64,000 nucleotides of DNA from contig NZ_FNGI01000003.1 of the NCBI RefSeq assembly GCF_900102945.1, forward strand, positions 1 to 64,000. The letters run 5' to 3'. Of the stretch, positions 37,816 through 49,466 are shown one piece after another. Made by a program: the position numbers and the translations under genes. Position 1 is the first letter of the stretch. Each line of letters starts with the position of its first letter. The notes below the pieces were generated by a model that was not told where the DNA came from, did no database searches, and was given only the letters and a program-made list of their open reading frames with translations. The stretch comes from Modicisalibacter muralis. Its GTDB lineage: Bacteria > Pseudomonadota > Gammaproteobacteria > Pseudomonadales > Halomonadaceae.

Positions 37816-39291
37816 TTAGCGTGCTACTAACGCTTCAACGGTAGCACGCGCGCCTTGCGTGTGCAGTCGCTTCAGGGCATCGAGATAGGCTTCGCGAAAG
37901 CGCGCATCGTCGATCAGATCGCCGAATACCCGGCGATTTTCGATAAAGGCCGTGGGGCGCTGACGATTGTCCTTGGCGGCGGCCATCAATTCATCCTTCA
38001 GGCGGTCGACGATCACAATCGGCTCGCCCTGCTCGTCGTCGCCCTCGGCGTAGCGCGCCCAACTGGCGACCACCGCCGCGCTGAGACGGATATCGCCGCC
38101 GCGTTCGAGCTGCTCGCGAACCACCGGCAGCAGCCATTTGGGAATGCGATCCGAACTTTCGGCGCATAGCCGCGCCAGGGTATCCCTGATTTCGGGATTG
38201 GCGAAACGCGCGATCAGCGTGTGCTTGTAGTCGTCGAGATCGACACCCGGCAGCGGCGAGAGCGTCGGTGTCGCCTCCTCGTTCATGTAGGCGAGCAGAA
38301 AATCGACGAACAGCGGATCCTGGCAGACCTCGTGGGCATAGCGATAACCGGCCAGGTAGCCGAAATAGGCCAGCGCCTGATGGCTGGCGTTGAGCAGACG
38401 CAGCTTCATCAGTTCATAGGGCATGACGTCATCGACCACTTGCACGCCGGCCTGTTCGAACGCCGGGCGACCCTGGCTGAAGCGGTCCTCCAGCACCCAT
38501 TGGGTGAAGGGTTCGCAGACCACCGGCCAGCGATCCGCGAGGCTGAAACGTGATTCGACCTCGCTAATGTCGGCGGGCATGGTGACCGGGGTGATGCGAT
38601 CGACCATCGAGTTGGGAAAACTGACCTCGGCCTCGATCCAGTCGCCCAATGCCGGGTCGCGTGCTCGCGCGAAGGCCGTAAACATCTTGTGGGCGACTTC
38701 GCCATTGCCCTGGATATTGTCGCAGGACATTACCGTGAACGGCGCGATGCCGCGTGCGCGGCGCCGCTCCAGAGCCTCGATCACCAGACCGAAGACGCTC
38801 CTCGGTGCCGTCGGGTTGGCCAGGTCGTGGCGCACGTCGGCGTTATCGAGATCGAACTCGCCGCTGACATGATCGACGTTGTAGCCGCCCTCGGTCACGG
38901 TCAGCGAGACGATGCGGATCGCCGGGCCGGCCATGCGCTCGATAACGGCATCAAGATCGTCCGCGGCGAACAGGTAATCGACGATCGAGCCGATGACGCG
39001 GGCGTCGTAGTGGCCGTCGGGATGCTTCACCACCAGCGTGTAGAGGTTGTCCTGGGTGCGCATGACCTCCTGCATGCGCCGGTCGCCGGGCATCATGCCG
39101 ACACCGACGATGCCCCACTCCAACGCCTGGCCCCGGTTCATCAAGGTATCCAGGTACATGGCCTGATGGGCACGGTGAAAACCGCCGACGCCGATATGCA
39201 CGATACCCGCCGTTATCGCGCTTCTGTCGTAGGTCGGGGTAGCGATGCGAGCGTCGAGGCTGGCAAGGGATCGGTCATTGAGGGCGATCAC
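37816..39291 (-). CDS. mtlK: Mannitol 2-dehydrogenase (polyol-specific long-chain dehydrogenase)
   Basis: 491 residues from a GTG start with AGGAG 6 bases upstream. IVHIGVGGFHRAHQAMYLDTL is the NAD-binding motif of the family; SFPNSMVDRITP and the catalytic lysine motif in MKLRLLNASHQALAYFGYL are present. The enzyme oxidises D-mannitol to fructose and D-arabitol to xylulose (and often sorbitol). Pairing with xylB supports an arabitol route. Confidence 0.94.
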   Translation of the reverse strand: MIALNDRSLASLDARIATPTYDRSAITAGIVHIGVGGFHRAHQAMYLDTLMNRGQALEWGIVGVGMMPGDRRMQEVMRTQDNLYTLVVKHPDGHYDARVIGSIVDYLFAADDLDAVIERMAGPAIRIVSLTVTEGGYNVDHVSGEFDLDNADVRHDLANPTAPRSVFGLVIEALERRRARGIAPFTVMSCDNIQGNGEVAHKMFTAFARARDPALGDWIEAEVSFPNSMVDRITPVTMPADISEVESRFSLADRWPVVCEPFTQWVLEDRFSQGRPAFEQAGVQVVDDVMPYELMKLRLLNASHQALAYFGYLAGYRYAHEVCQDPLFVDFLLAYMNEEATPTLSPLPGVDLDDYKHTLIARFANPEIRDTLARLCAESSDRIPKWLLPVVREQLERGGDIRLSAAVVASWARYAEGDDEQGEPIVIVDRLKDELMAAAKDNRQRPTAFIENRRVFGDLIDDARFREAYLDALKRLHTQGARATVEALVAR

Positions 39292-39331
39292 GAAGTTCTC
39301 CTGTTGGGCAGGTCTGGGTAGCCTTGGCCGG

Positions 39332-39955
39332 TCAGCGCCAGCGTATGTCGGGCGCCACCGAGTGTTGCTTGACCAACCTGGCGTTGTGCATGTCCTTGTG
39401 GTGGGTGCGCTCCAGGGCTCCCGCCCTATCCTGACCCAGCGCCAGCCAGCGCTGAATCAGGCGGGCCTCCAGCACCTCATCGGACACCTCGATAAGAATC
39501 GTGGTGTCGAACAGCGGCCTTAGCTCGGACCAGCGCGGCCGGTCCAGCAGCAGGTAATTGCCTTCGACGATGACGATGCGATGCGCGGGGTCGATCAACC
39601 GTCCACCGGCCCGCGCCAGATCCAGCGGCCGGTCGAAAACCGGCACGGCAACCGCCCGATCGCCTCGCCGGATGCGGCGCAGATCCTGCGCCAGGCCATC
39701 GATGTCGAACGTCTCGGGCGCGCCCTTGACCGGCAGCAGGCCACGCGGTTCGAGCAGCGCATTGTCGAAGTGGTAGCCGTCCATCGGCACCACTTCCGCC
39801 ACCCCCGGCTCACAGTCGTTGAGCCGCCGGCACAGCAATTCGGAAAGAAACGACTTGCCGGCGCCCGGCGGCCCCGCCAGCGCCACGACATAGCGCCGGC
39901 TGTCGCTTGCGGCGCGTAGAATATCCGCCGCCATATCGTGAATGTCCGGGTTCAT
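39332..39955 (-). CDS. P-loop kinase, nucleoside/pantothenate kinase-like (YggC/FrcK type)
   Basis: 207 residues. Walker A GPPGAGKSFLSELL (about residues 27-40), MDGYHFDNALLEPRG and IVIVEGNYLLLDRPRW are typical of the uridine/pantothenate kinase fold and of the YggC/FrcK proteins found in sugar operons. The substrate is unknown. In this operon fructose is produced by two dehydrogenases and no PfkB or ROK fructokinase is present, so fructose phosphorylation is one possibility (inference). ATG 39955 preferred to the longer reading at 39979. Confidence 0.8.
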   Translation of the reverse strand: MNPDIHDMAADILRAASDSRRYVVALAGPPGAGKSFLSELLCRRLNDCEPGVAEVVPMDGYHFDNALLEPRGLLPVKGAPETFDIDGLAQDLRRIRRGDRAVAVPVFDRPLDLARAGGRLIDPAHRIVIVEGNYLLLDRPRWSELRPLFDTTILIEVSDEVLEARLIQRWLALGQDRAGALERTHHKDMHNARLVKQHSVAPDIRWR

Positions 39956-39986
39956 CGTCGTTCTCCCGCGTCGCGACAAGTTGCCT

Positions 39987-40772
39987 TCAACTCATCCAGT
40001 TGCCGCCGTCCACATTGAGGGTCTGCGCCACCACGTAGTTGCTATCGTCGCTCGCCAGAAACACCGCAGCACCGACATGATCGTCCGGCAGGCCCATGCG
40101 GCCGTAGGGCACGGCTTCGCCGACCAGGCGTTTCTTCTCGCCAAGCGGGCGGCCTTCATAGCGCGCGAACAGCGCATCGACGTCACGCCACATCGGCGTG
40201 TCGACCACGCCGGGGGAGATGCCGTTGACGTTGATGCCATGCTGAATCAGCGCCAGGCCGCTGGATTGCGTCAGGCTGATCACCGCCGCCTTGCTGGCGC
40301 AGTAGATGCTGGCCAGCGCCTCGCCGCGACGCCCGGCCTGGGAGGCCATGTTGATGATCTTGCCGCCCTGCCCACGCTCGACCATTGCGCGTGCCACGGC
40401 CTGCAAGGTAAAGAACGTGCCCTTGACGTTGACCTGGAACTGTTTGTCGTACATCGCCTCGCTGACTTCGAGCAGCGGCGCCATGTCGAACACCGCGGCG
40501 TTGTTGACGAGGATATCGATGGCGCCGAAGCGCCGCTCGACGGCCTCGATCATCCGCGCCACCGAATCGCGGTCGCAGACATCCAGGCGGATGCCCATCA
40601 CCGGTTTATCCGAATCGTCGCCCTGCAACTCGACGACGGCGGCATCGATGCTCGCCTCGTCGATGTCGGCAATCACCACCCGGGCACCTTCCGCCAGATA
40701 ACGGCGAGCAATCGCCAGGCCGATACCCCGCGCGCCACCGGTCACCACCGCCGTCTTGTCGATCAGCTTCAT
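39987..40772 (-). CDS. smoS: Sorbitol (L-iditol) 2-dehydrogenase, short-chain type (SmoS/PolS)
   Basis: 261 residues. SDR fold with TGGARGIG (NAD), NNAA, and the catalytic Ser/Tyr/Lys in NMASQAGRRGEALASIYCASKAAV. Strong similarity to Rhodobacter SmoS, including the C-terminal VAQTLNVDGGNWMS. Oxidises D-glucitol to D-fructose and galactitol to tagatose. Start at ATG 40772 (MKLIDKTAVVTGG); the upstream ATG at 40805 lies within the HAD gene. Confidence 0.92.
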   Translation of the reverse strand: MKLIDKTAVVTGGARGIGLAIARRYLAEGARVVIADIDEASIDAAVVELQGDDSDKPVMGIRLDVCDRDSVARMIEAVERRFGAIDILVNNAAVFDMAPLLEVSEAMYDKQFQVNVKGTFFTLQAVARAMVERGQGGKIINMASQAGRRGEALASIYCASKAAVISLTQSSGLALIQHGINVNGISPGVVDTPMWRDVDALFARYEGRPLGEKKRLVGEAVPYGRMGLPDDHVGAAVFLASDDSNYVVAQTLNVDGGNWMS

Positions 40773-40788
40773 TGATGCGTCCTGTTGG

Positions 40789-41493
40789 TCATCGAGCATC
40801 GTCACGTCGAGCGCAAGCTTGGCTGCGTGACTCCCGCCATTGCTGTATCAGCCCGTCCAGATCCCACATCCGCTGCAGCACCCGCCAGGCCCCCACCTGC
40901 TTCAGTCGCTCGCCATGACCGGGCTCGATATGGCTGGCTCCGGTGAAGCCGATCACCGTCATGCCCGCGGCGTGGGCCGCCGTGACCCCGGATACGCTGT
41001 CCTCCACCACCAGGCAATCGCGCGGCTCACTGTTCAGGCTACGCGCGGCCAATAGATAAACGTCCGGAGCGGGCTTGGGCCTCTCGACCTGATCGGCGGT
41101 AAATAGCGGGGCCTCGCCGAGCAGGGTTTCCAATAAGCCGGTATTCGCCAGCGAGGCCTGCACACGCCGCCGACTGCTGTTGGAAACGATCGCCAGCGGC
41201 AGGCGCAATTCGGCAACGGCCTCGAGCACGCCCTCGATGGCCTGCAAATCGCGTTCGAGGTGTTTTTCGATATCGCTTTCGATACGCAGCAATGCATCGC
41301 TGGGTAGCGAATGGGCGCTATGCCGCTCGATATGCTCGAGTATCGCGGCCGTGGTCATGCCCAGCGCCTGGCGCAACATGGCGGCCGGCTGAATATCGGG
41401 CAACCATTCGCCGAGGCGCTGGACGATCACCGCTTCGGCAATCGCTTCGCTATCGACCAGCACGCCATCACAATCGAATATCAGGGTCTCCAT
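40789..41493 (-). CDS. HAD-family sugar-phosphate phosphatase/phosphoglucomutase-like
   Basis: 234 residues. HAD motif I FDCDGVLVDSE (residues 5-15), motif II VSNSSRR, motif III lysine in KPAPDVYLLAA and motif IV VVEDSVSGVTAAHAAGM; a helical C1 cap sits between I and II as in beta-phosphoglucomutase and sugar-alcohol phosphatases. Within a polyol operon it may remove toxic sugar-alcohol phosphates. Spaced 14 bases from the transporter ATPase gene. Confidence 0.85.
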   Translation of the reverse strand: METLIFDCDGVLVDSEAIAEAVIVQRLGEWLPDIQPAAMLRQALGMTTAAILEHIERHSAHSLPSDALLRIESDIEKHLERDLQAIEGVLEAVAELRLPLAIVSNSSRRRVQASLANTGLLETLLGEAPLFTADQVERPKPAPDVYLLAARSLNSEPRDCLVVEDSVSGVTAAHAAGMTVIGFTGASHIEPGHGERLKQVGAWRVLQRMWDLDGLIQQWRESRSQACARRDDAR

Positions 41494-41507
41494 TCGCGGC
41501 TCCCGGC

Positions 41508-42659
<1,152 letters not shown>

Positions 42660-42669
42660 GTCGGTTTCC

Positions 42670-43488
42670 TTATTTGACCGCGCCGAAGGTCAGGCCACGT
42701 ACCAATTGCTTCTGGCTCAGCCAGCCAAAAACGAGAATCGGCGCGATTGCCATGGTCGATGCGGCCGAAAGCTTGGCCCAGAAAAGCCCCTCGGGACTGG
42801 AAAACGATGCGATGAAAGCCGTCAGGGGCGCGGCATCGTACGAGGTCAAATTGAGACTCCAGAAGGCCTCGTTCCAACTCAGGATGATCGCCAGAAGACC
42901 GGTGGATGCAATGCCCGGCAGGGTCAGGGGCAACAGCAGGTAAATGATTTCCTGGGAGGTGCCGGCGCCGTCCATTCTGCCCGCCTCGAGAATGTCCTTG
43001 GGCAAATCCTTGAAGAAGGTGTAAAGCATCCACACCACGATCGGCAGGTTCATCAGCGTATAGACGATCACGAGGCCGAGTTGCGAATCGAGCAGCCCGG
43101 TATCCCTGAAGATCAGGTAAATCGGCATCAGCACCCCGACCGGCGGCAGCATCTTCGTGGACAGCATCCACAATAGCGTGCCCTTGGTGCGCGGGGTGGG
43201 CAGGAATGCCATCGAGTAGGCGCAGGGCACCGCGATCAGCAGCGCCAACGCCGTCGAGCCGAACGCCATGATCACACTATTGATGGCGAACTTGAGGTAG
43301 TCGGTACGCTCGAGCACCGCCATGTAGCTTTCAAGGGTCGGCGAGAAAAACAGGCTCGGCGTCGCCACGGCGGCGGCTTCGGTCTTGAAGCCGGTCAGAA
43401 ACATCCAGAAGATCGGAAAGAACATGACCAGGGTAATGCCCCAGGCCAGCACCGCGAGCCATAAGCGTTTTGAGGCTAACATCGTCAT
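42670..43488 (-). CDS. smoG: Polyol ABC transporter permease (SmoG/MtlG type)
   Basis: 272 residues, six membrane helices. The EAA loop contacting the ATPase is [20 protein letters not shown] (about residues 170-189). Start at ATG 43488, 6 bases after AAGGAG; a TTG one codon upstream is less likely. Ten bases separate it from the ATPase gene. Confidence 0.92.
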   Translation of the reverse strand: MTMLASKRLWLAVLAWGITLVMFFPIFWMFLTGFKTEAAAVATPSLFFSPTLESYMAVLERTDYLKFAINSVIMAFGSTALALLIAVPCAYSMAFLPTPRTKGTLLWMLSTKMLPPVGVLMPIYLIFRDTGLLDSQLGLVIVYTLMNLPIVVWMLYTFFKDLPKDILEAGRMDGAGTSQEIIYLLLPLTLPGIASTGLLAIILSWNEAFWSLNLTSYDAAPLTAFIASFSSPEGLFWAKLSAASTMAIAPILVFGWLSQKQLVRGLTFGAVK

Positions 43489-43503
43489 CAATGGCTCCTT
43501 GTT

Positions 43504-44391
43504 TTAGTTTTCCAGATTCTTGGCGACGGTCCGAATCAGGAAGATAGCGACGATATTGGCGAGGATGATCGCAATCACCCCACCGGCCGATGCCCCACCG
43601 ACATCGAACTCGAACAAGGCGCGTATATATATGAAATACGCCAGATTGGTGGTCGCCAAACCCGGCCCACCCGATGTCGTGACGAATATCTCGGCGAAGA
43701 TGCTCAGCAGGAAGATCATCTCGATCATGATCACCACGCTGATCGCGCGCTTGAGATGCGGCAGGGTGATGAAAAAGAAGATCGCCAGGGGGCCAGCGCC
43801 ATCCATGCGTGCCGCTTCGACCTGATCCTCGTCCAGCGACTGCAACGCGGTAAGCAGAATGAGCAGCGCGAAGGGTAGCCACTCCCAGGACACGATGATG
43901 ATGATCGAGACTAGTGGCAGCTCCGAGAACCATTCGACGGATGGCAGGCCAAACACCCCGAATAGCCAGGCCAGCACCCCATTCACCGGGTGCATGATCA
44001 TGTTCTGCCAGATCAGAGCGCTGACCGTCGGCATGACGAAGAAGGGCGAGATGATCAGAATCCGCGCGATACCGCGCCCGAGGAATTCCTGCTGAAACAA
44101 CACCGCCAGCAGAATGCCGCCGATCACGGTAATCGCCAGCACGCTGCCGACCAGTACCAGTGTCGTACCCATGGACGACCATAGCGCCGGGTCGGTGAGT
44201 AGATAGCGGTAGTTTTCGAACCCGGCGAAACCGCTCATGCCCGGCATCAGCATGTTGTAGCGCTGAAACGAGAACCACAGGGTCATGCCCAGCGGTATCA
44301 GCATCCATAACAGCAGCAGGGTGACGGCGGGCGCCTGCAAGGAGAGCGTGCGCAATCCTCCGACGGTTCGCCCAGAAGCTCTAGTACGCAT
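43504..44391 (-). CDS. smoF: Polyol ABC transporter permease (SmoF/MtlF type)
   Basis: 295 residues, six helices with EAA loop EAARMDGAGPLAIFFFITLP (about 187-206). First permease of the pair; 75 bases after the binding-protein gene, with a strong hairpin in the gap. Confidence 0.92.
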   Translation of the reverse strand: MRTRASGRTVGGLRTLSLQAPAVTLLLLWMLIPLGMTLWFSFQRYNMLMPGMSGFAGFENYRYLLTDPALWSSMGTTLVLVGSVLAITVIGGILLAVLFQQEFLGRGIARILIISPFFVMPTVSALIWQNMIMHPVNGVLAWLFGVFGLPSVEWFSELPLVSIIIIVSWEWLPFALLILLTALQSLDEDQVEAARMDGAGPLAIFFFITLPHLKRAISVVIMIEMIFLLSIFAEIFVTTSGGPGLATTNLAYFIYIRALFEFDVGGASAGGVIAIILANIVAIFLIRTVAKNLEN

Positions 44392-44428
44392 CGTTATTCC
44401 AGCCTTGACGATCGGGAGGGGCCAGGCA

Positions 44429-44450
44429 AGGCCGGGGCGAACCCCGGCCT
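44429..44450 (-). promoter_or_regulatory. Intercistronic hairpin between binding protein and permease genes
   Basis: On the minus strand AGGCCGGGG, TTCG, CCCCGGCCT: a perfect 9-bp stem closed by a UUCG tetraloop, without a T-run. Such hairpins after binding-protein genes (malE-malF is the model) stabilise the upstream mRNA and reduce downstream expression, giving binding protein in excess. Confidence 0.65.
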
Positions 44451-44466
44451 ACCGGCTATTCGCGCT

Positions 44467-45777
44467 TCAGTCGTAATAGCCGGCCTGACGCATGGTGCGC
44501 TCGGTGGAGGTCTGGGCTCTTTGCAGCGCTTGCTCGACCGTCATTTGTCCGGTGAGCGCCGCAGCGATCATCTGTCCCACCTGGGTGCCGATGGCCTGGA
44601 ATTCCGGTATGCCAACCAGTTGCACGCCGACATAGGGGCTCGGCTTGAGCGTGGAATCGGTCGGATCGGCGGTCTTGATCGCTTTCAGCACGAAGTCGGC
44701 GAACGGCGCGGCATTCTGATAGCGCGGGTCGTCGTAGGTGGATTGACGAGTACCCGGCGGCACGCTGGTCCAGCCCTTGGTCTCGCCAACCAGCTCGATA
44801 TACTCCTGAGACGTTGCCCAACTGACGAAGGTCTTGGCCGCCTCCTTCGAGTCCGATGAGCTGGGCACTGCCAACGCCCAGGTCCACAGCCAATTCGCGC
44901 CCTTGGGTGTCACCGCCACCGGCGCCGGGGCAAAGCCCAGCACATCGGCTACCTGGGACTGGCTGGGGTCGAAGAGCTTGCCGGCCGCCACGGTGGCATC
45001 GACCCACATGCCGCACTTGCCGGTGGAGAACAGCACCTGGTTTTCGTTATAGCCATTGGAGCTCGCGCCCGGGGGGCCATAGTCGTTCAACAGATCGACA
45101 TAGAAGTTGACGGCCTTCTGCCATGCCGGCGAGTCGATTTTGGGCTGCCAGTCCATGTCGAACCAGCGGCCGCCAAAGGTATTGACCAGGGTCGAGACGA
45201 AGGCCATGTTTTCGCCCCAGCCCGGCTTGCCGCGCAGGCAAATGCCGTAGACGTCATTGGCGGGGTCGTGGAGCTTGCCGGCCCACTCGCGCACCTGCTC
45301 CCAGGTCGGCTGCTCGGCCATCTCGATGCCGTGCTTCTCGAACAGGTCCTTGCGGTAGTACATCATCGAGCTTTCGCCATAGAACGGCAGCGCGTAGAGC
45401 GTGCCATCATGACTCAAGCCCTTGCGGATCGGCTCGAGCAGATCGTCGACCTTATACTCTGCGGGCAGATCGTCGAAGGCGGTCAACCAGCCCCGCTCGG
45501 CCCAGATAGGCGCCTCGTAGGCGCCGATCGTCATGACGTCGAACTGGCCACCGTCAGTGGCGATATCGACGGTCATACGCTGGCGCAGGACATTCTCCTC
45601 GAGCACGATCCATTCGAGATCGATGTCGGGGTGGGCCTGCTCGAACTTATCGGTCAGGCTCTGCATGATGACCATGTCGCCGTTGTTGACCGTGGCCACG
45701 GTAATGGTCTCAGCGCTGGCTGAAAGAGGGATGAGGGCCGCGATTCCAGCCAATGGAAAGGCGTGGGATAACCTCAT
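44467..45777 (-). CDS. smoE: Polyol ABC transporter substrate-binding protein (SmoE/MtlE type)
   Basis: 436 residues. Signal peptide MRLSHAFPLAGIAALIPLSA with cleavage after ASA (about residue 22). Family 1 extracellular solute-binding fold with ATVNNGDMVIMQSLTDKFEQ and WGENMAFVSTLVNTFGGRWF. Binds sorbitol or mannitol in the periplasm (family inference). ATG 45777 has AAGGAG 6 bases upstream; the longer reading from 45807 is not a signal peptide. Confidence 0.92.
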   Translation of the reverse strand: MRLSHAFPLAGIAALIPLSASAETITVATVNNGDMVIMQSLTDKFEQAHPDIDLEWIVLEENVLRQRMTVDIATDGGQFDVMTIGAYEAPIWAERGWLTAFDDLPAEYKVDDLLEPIRKGLSHDGTLYALPFYGESSMMYYRKDLFEKHGIEMAEQPTWEQVREWAGKLHDPANDVYGICLRGKPGWGENMAFVSTLVNTFGGRWFDMDWQPKIDSPAWQKAVNFYVDLLNDYGPPGASSNGYNENQVLFSTGKCGMWVDATVAAGKLFDPSQSQVADVLGFAPAPVAVTPKGANWLWTWALAVPSSSDSKEAAKTFVSWATSQEYIELVGETKGWTSVPPGTRQSTYDDPRYQNAAPFADFVLKAIKTADPTDSTLKPSPYVGVQLVGIPEFQAIGTQVGQMIAAALTGQMTVEQALQRAQTSTERTMRQAGYYD

Positions 45778-45811
45778 GGCATGCTCCTTGAGGGAAATCT
45801 TTGACATTGTT

Positions 45812-45847
45812 TTTGATCAATTTACTCAACTATCGATCAAATGATCG
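45812..45847. promoter_or_regulatory. Putative operator of the polyol operon
   Basis: TTTGATC (45812-45818) and GATCAAA (45835-45841) form an inverted repeat with 16 bases between; each half is itself nearly palindromic (TTGATCAA at 45813-45820; CGATCA-AA-TGATCG at 45834-45847). It sits 35-70 bases upstream of the binding-protein start, in the only AT-rich gap of the operon, and is the natural target of the adjacent SorC-type regulator. Confidence 0.55.
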
Positions 45848-45900
45848 ACTAGATCGCCAAAAAAAGCAAAGCCCAACGCATTAGACCTTTCGGTAATACA

Positions 45901-46899
45901 TTAGCCGATGCCATGTTCGACGATATAACGCGCGGCGTTTTCATCGGTTACCAACCCCTTGAGCCAGCCGCCACGCAGCGCGGCAAGAATGGCGGGGCCC
46001 TTGTCGTGGCCACCCGCCAGCGCGACCAACGACTGATCCCTGAACATCTCCAGCGGCAAGCTGGTGACCCTGCGGGTGATCGAGCAATCGATCACCTCGC
46101 CGGCCTGGTTCAGCGGCCAGCCCAATAACTCGCCCACCGCCTCGCGCTCCAGCAATTCCCCGAGCTCGGCCTCGCTGATGAAGTGATCCTGAAACAGCGT
46201 GGCCTGACGGTCGATGCGGCCCACCCCGATAAAGGCCGCCTCGGCCTCCTTGGCCACCTCGGCTATCGCCTGAAACAGGCGCTGGCCCAGCAGCGCATGC
46301 TTCTCCTCGACCGTTCCGGCGACCACCGGCGCGGGCAACAGGAAACGCTCGCCACCGGTCTTGTCGGCCAGCACCATGACCCCATCGTAGCGATTCGACG
46401 AGCCATCGCGAGCGACATTGCCGACCAGCGAGACGAACCGGTGCTGCGGCCTGTCGATACGGCTCATGGCCTCTACCGTGGCACGCACCACGCGCCCCGT
46501 ACCCAGCGACAGGGTCAGGGGCTCGCCACGATCCAGATAACGCGACAGGCGCTCGGCGCCGGCAACCGCCAGATAATGCGAGCCACTGTCGGTGGCGCCC
46601 GGCTCGGCGGGAACCACATCGCAGAAGTCGAGCGCGAAGTGCTTGACGATGGCATTCGACATGACCATGCAGTTGGCCAGCGGATGATCGATATGCACCT
46701 TGACCAGGCCCTCCTGACGGGCCAGCGCCAGCAGACGCTGAACGCCGGGACGCGAAACGCCGAGCTGGCTGGCGATTTCATCCTGGGTGCGTCCACCGAC
46801 ATAGGACAACCACGCGGCGCGCGCGGCCTGATCCAGCTTCAACTCGAATTTATCCACGAGGCCAGGGCATTCCCGATTGGTGTCAAGGGTAAGAATCAT
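45901..46899 (-). CDS. smoC: SorC/DeoR-family sugar-binding transcriptional regulator
   Basis: 332 residues. An N-terminal HTH (GGRTQDEIASQLGVSRPGVQRLLALARQ, near 35-62) and a large sugar-phosphate-binding C-terminal domain (LTLSLGTGRVVRATVEAM; VALAGGHDKGPAILAAL). Controls the polyol operon that starts 123 bases downstream. ATG 46899 chosen; no clear ribosome binding site, and a GTG at 46857 just before the HTH is an alternative. TTG at 46908 is less likely. Confidence 0.85.
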   Translation of the reverse strand: MILTLDTNRECPGLVDKFELKLDQAARAAWLSYVGGRTQDEIASQLGVSRPGVQRLLALARQEGLVKVHIDHPLANCMVMSNAIVKHFALDFCDVVPAEPGATDSGSHYLAVAGAERLSRYLDRGEPLTLSLGTGRVVRATVEAMSRIDRPQHRFVSLVGNVARDGSSNRYDGVMVLADKTGGERFLLPAPVVAGTVEEKHALLGQRLFQAIAEVAKEAEAAFIGVGRIDRQATLFQDHFISEAELGELLEREAVGELLGWPLNQAGEVIDCSITRRVTSLPLEMFRDQSLVALAGGHDKGPAILAALRGGWLKGLVTDENAARYIVEHGIG

Positions 46900-47001
46900 C
46901 GCAAGCAAGCCGCGAATTCACAACACACCACGACTCATGACGAGCGCACCGCCGACGAATCTCAGGGCCGATGAGTCCCGAGGTAGCGGCGATCCGCGGG
47001 G

Positions 47002-48416
47002 TCATCGCTCACGCGCCGGGGTCCGATGAGACGCCGATGCCGGCACCAGCGCCGAGCCGGGAAGCCAGACAGTCACGGCGAGCCCGCCCAGACTGGCGTC
47101 GTCGAGCACCAGTTGGCCGCCATACAGCGTCATCAGATCCTCGACGATGGCCAGCCCAAGCCCCGAGCCAGAACGAGAATCAGAGCGGCGCTCATCGAGG
47201 CGTACGCCTCGCGCCAGCGCCGCCTCGCGCTGGGCAGCGGTCATTCCCGGGCCGTCGTCCTCGATGCACAAGCGTGCCCCACCGGCTTCGGCCCAGACGT
47301 TCAAGCGCACGCGATCTTCGGCCCAGCGCAGCGCGTTGTCGAGCAGGTTGCCGACAAGCTCCTGAAGATCCTGCGGGTCCATGCGCACGCTGAGCGTGGC
47401 GTCGATGTCGCGCTCCAGCACGATGCCGCGACGGCTGGCCAGGCGTGACAGACCATCGACCACCGGAGCGATGGCCTCGGCAAGGCGCACCCGGCCAGCC
47501 AGGGTCGCGCCACCGGCGGCCGAGGCACGCGCCAGATGGTGGCGCACGGCGGCGTCGATACGCCCCACTTCATCGCGCACCTGGCGGCGCTGCGTTTCGG
47601 GCAAGCGATCCGCAACCGTCTGCAACACGCTGACCGGTGTTTTCAATGCATGGGCCATATTGCCGGCGGCCGCGCGACCGCGCTCGATCAGCCGGCGGTC
47701 GCGTTCGAGAACCTCGTTCATCGCCCCGGCCAGCTCGCTCAACTCGCCCGGCAAACGAGTATCGAGACGTTCGGCCTCGCCCGCCTCGATGGCCTTGAGA
47801 TTGCCGTGCAGGCGACGCAGTGGCGCCAGCCCCCAGCGAATCTGCACCGCCAGGCCGAGCAGCAACAGCCCGGCCAGGGTCAGCAACGACAGCGCCAGCA
47901 GCCATTCGAAGCGGGCCACCTCGGTATCGAGTTGCTCGCGCGAGGCGGCGACGCTGACATGCAGGCGCCGCGCATGGCCGGGTAGACGTATGTCGCGCTC
48001 GATCACCCGCAGCGGTTCGCCACGCGGCCCAGCGATATTGCGCACGCCGACACCCTCGGCCATGGATACCGGCAAACGCTGGTCCCACAGCGAACGCGAT
48101 ACGCGCGTCATGCCCTGGGTATCGGTGACCTGCCAATACCAACCCGAGAACACCTGGCTGAAGCGCGAATCGCCCAGTGAGCGGCTGACGATCAGGCGCT
48201 GGGCATTGGGGTCGTATTCGATATCGGCGAGCACCACCTGCAACAGCGACGCCAGGCGCTGGTCGAAGGCGGCGGTGACGGATTCGCGAAAGTTGTAGGC
48301 CAATCCGGCGCCGGCCAGCGGCATCACCAGCAGGACCAGCGCCAGCGCCACGGCGAGCAGCCGCGAACCCAACGACCAGCCGGCGGGACGCGCGGCCAAC
48401 GCACGCAGGCGTTGCT

Positions 48417-48420
<4 letters not shown>
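47002..48420 (-). CDS. Sensor histidine kinase (PhoQ-like)
   Basis: 472 residues from a GTG that overlaps the response regulator stop (GTGA). Two membrane helices (about 20-42 and 172-192) bound a periplasmic sensor domain of about 130 residues; then HAMP, H-box GNMAHALKTPVSVL, N-box NLLDNALRWA, and ATP-lid motifs DDGPGM and GSGLGLAIVEDL. The stimulus is unknown; PepSY neighbours suggest metal ions or envelope stress. Confidence 0.9.
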
Positions 48421-49088
<668 letters not shown>

Positions 49089-49098
49089 GGGCGTTCCA

Positions 49099-49443
49099 TC
49101 ATTGACGTTTCATGCCTTCGATATTGACGCCATCGATGCCGACCAGCTCACCGCTGGCGGCATCGAACACGAACTCGACCAACTGCCCTTGCGGGCCGAT
49201 CATCTCGACCTCGTACAGGGCGAGCCCATCGTTGCGTTCCAGTTCGACACCCAGCACCTGGCCCCGATAGCGCGCCTCAAGCCAGTCCAGCACACTGGGC
49301 AACGAAACGAAACGCCCGGCACGCACTTCCTCGTGCAGATCGCGCCAATCATCGTCGTCGGAGTAAGCGAGTGTCGCCGGGATAGCCACGACGCTGGTCA
49401 GCGCCAGCCATACGATCAGCATGATGTACTTGAAAGTCTTCAT
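49099..49443 (-). CDS. Secreted PepSY-domain protein
   Basis: 114 residues. Signal peptide MKTFKYIMLIVWLALTSVVA with cleavage after TLA (about residue 26), then one PepSY domain (LPSVLDWLEARYRGQVLGVE, LYEVEMIGPQGQLVEFVFDA, GELVGIDG). PepSY proteins are periplasmic modulators of proteases or sensors. First gene of the PepSY-regulator-kinase operon. The longer in-frame reading (to 49488) runs through the operator and is rejected. Confidence 0.85.
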   Translation of the reverse strand: MKTFKYIMLIVWLALTSVVAIPATLAYSDDDDWRDLHEEVRAGRFVSLPSVLDWLEARYRGQVLGVELERNDGLALYEVEMIGPQGQLVEFVFDAASGELVGIDGVNIEGMKRQ

Positions 49444-49466
49444 GCGCCTAGCTTGCCAAAGCCTCG

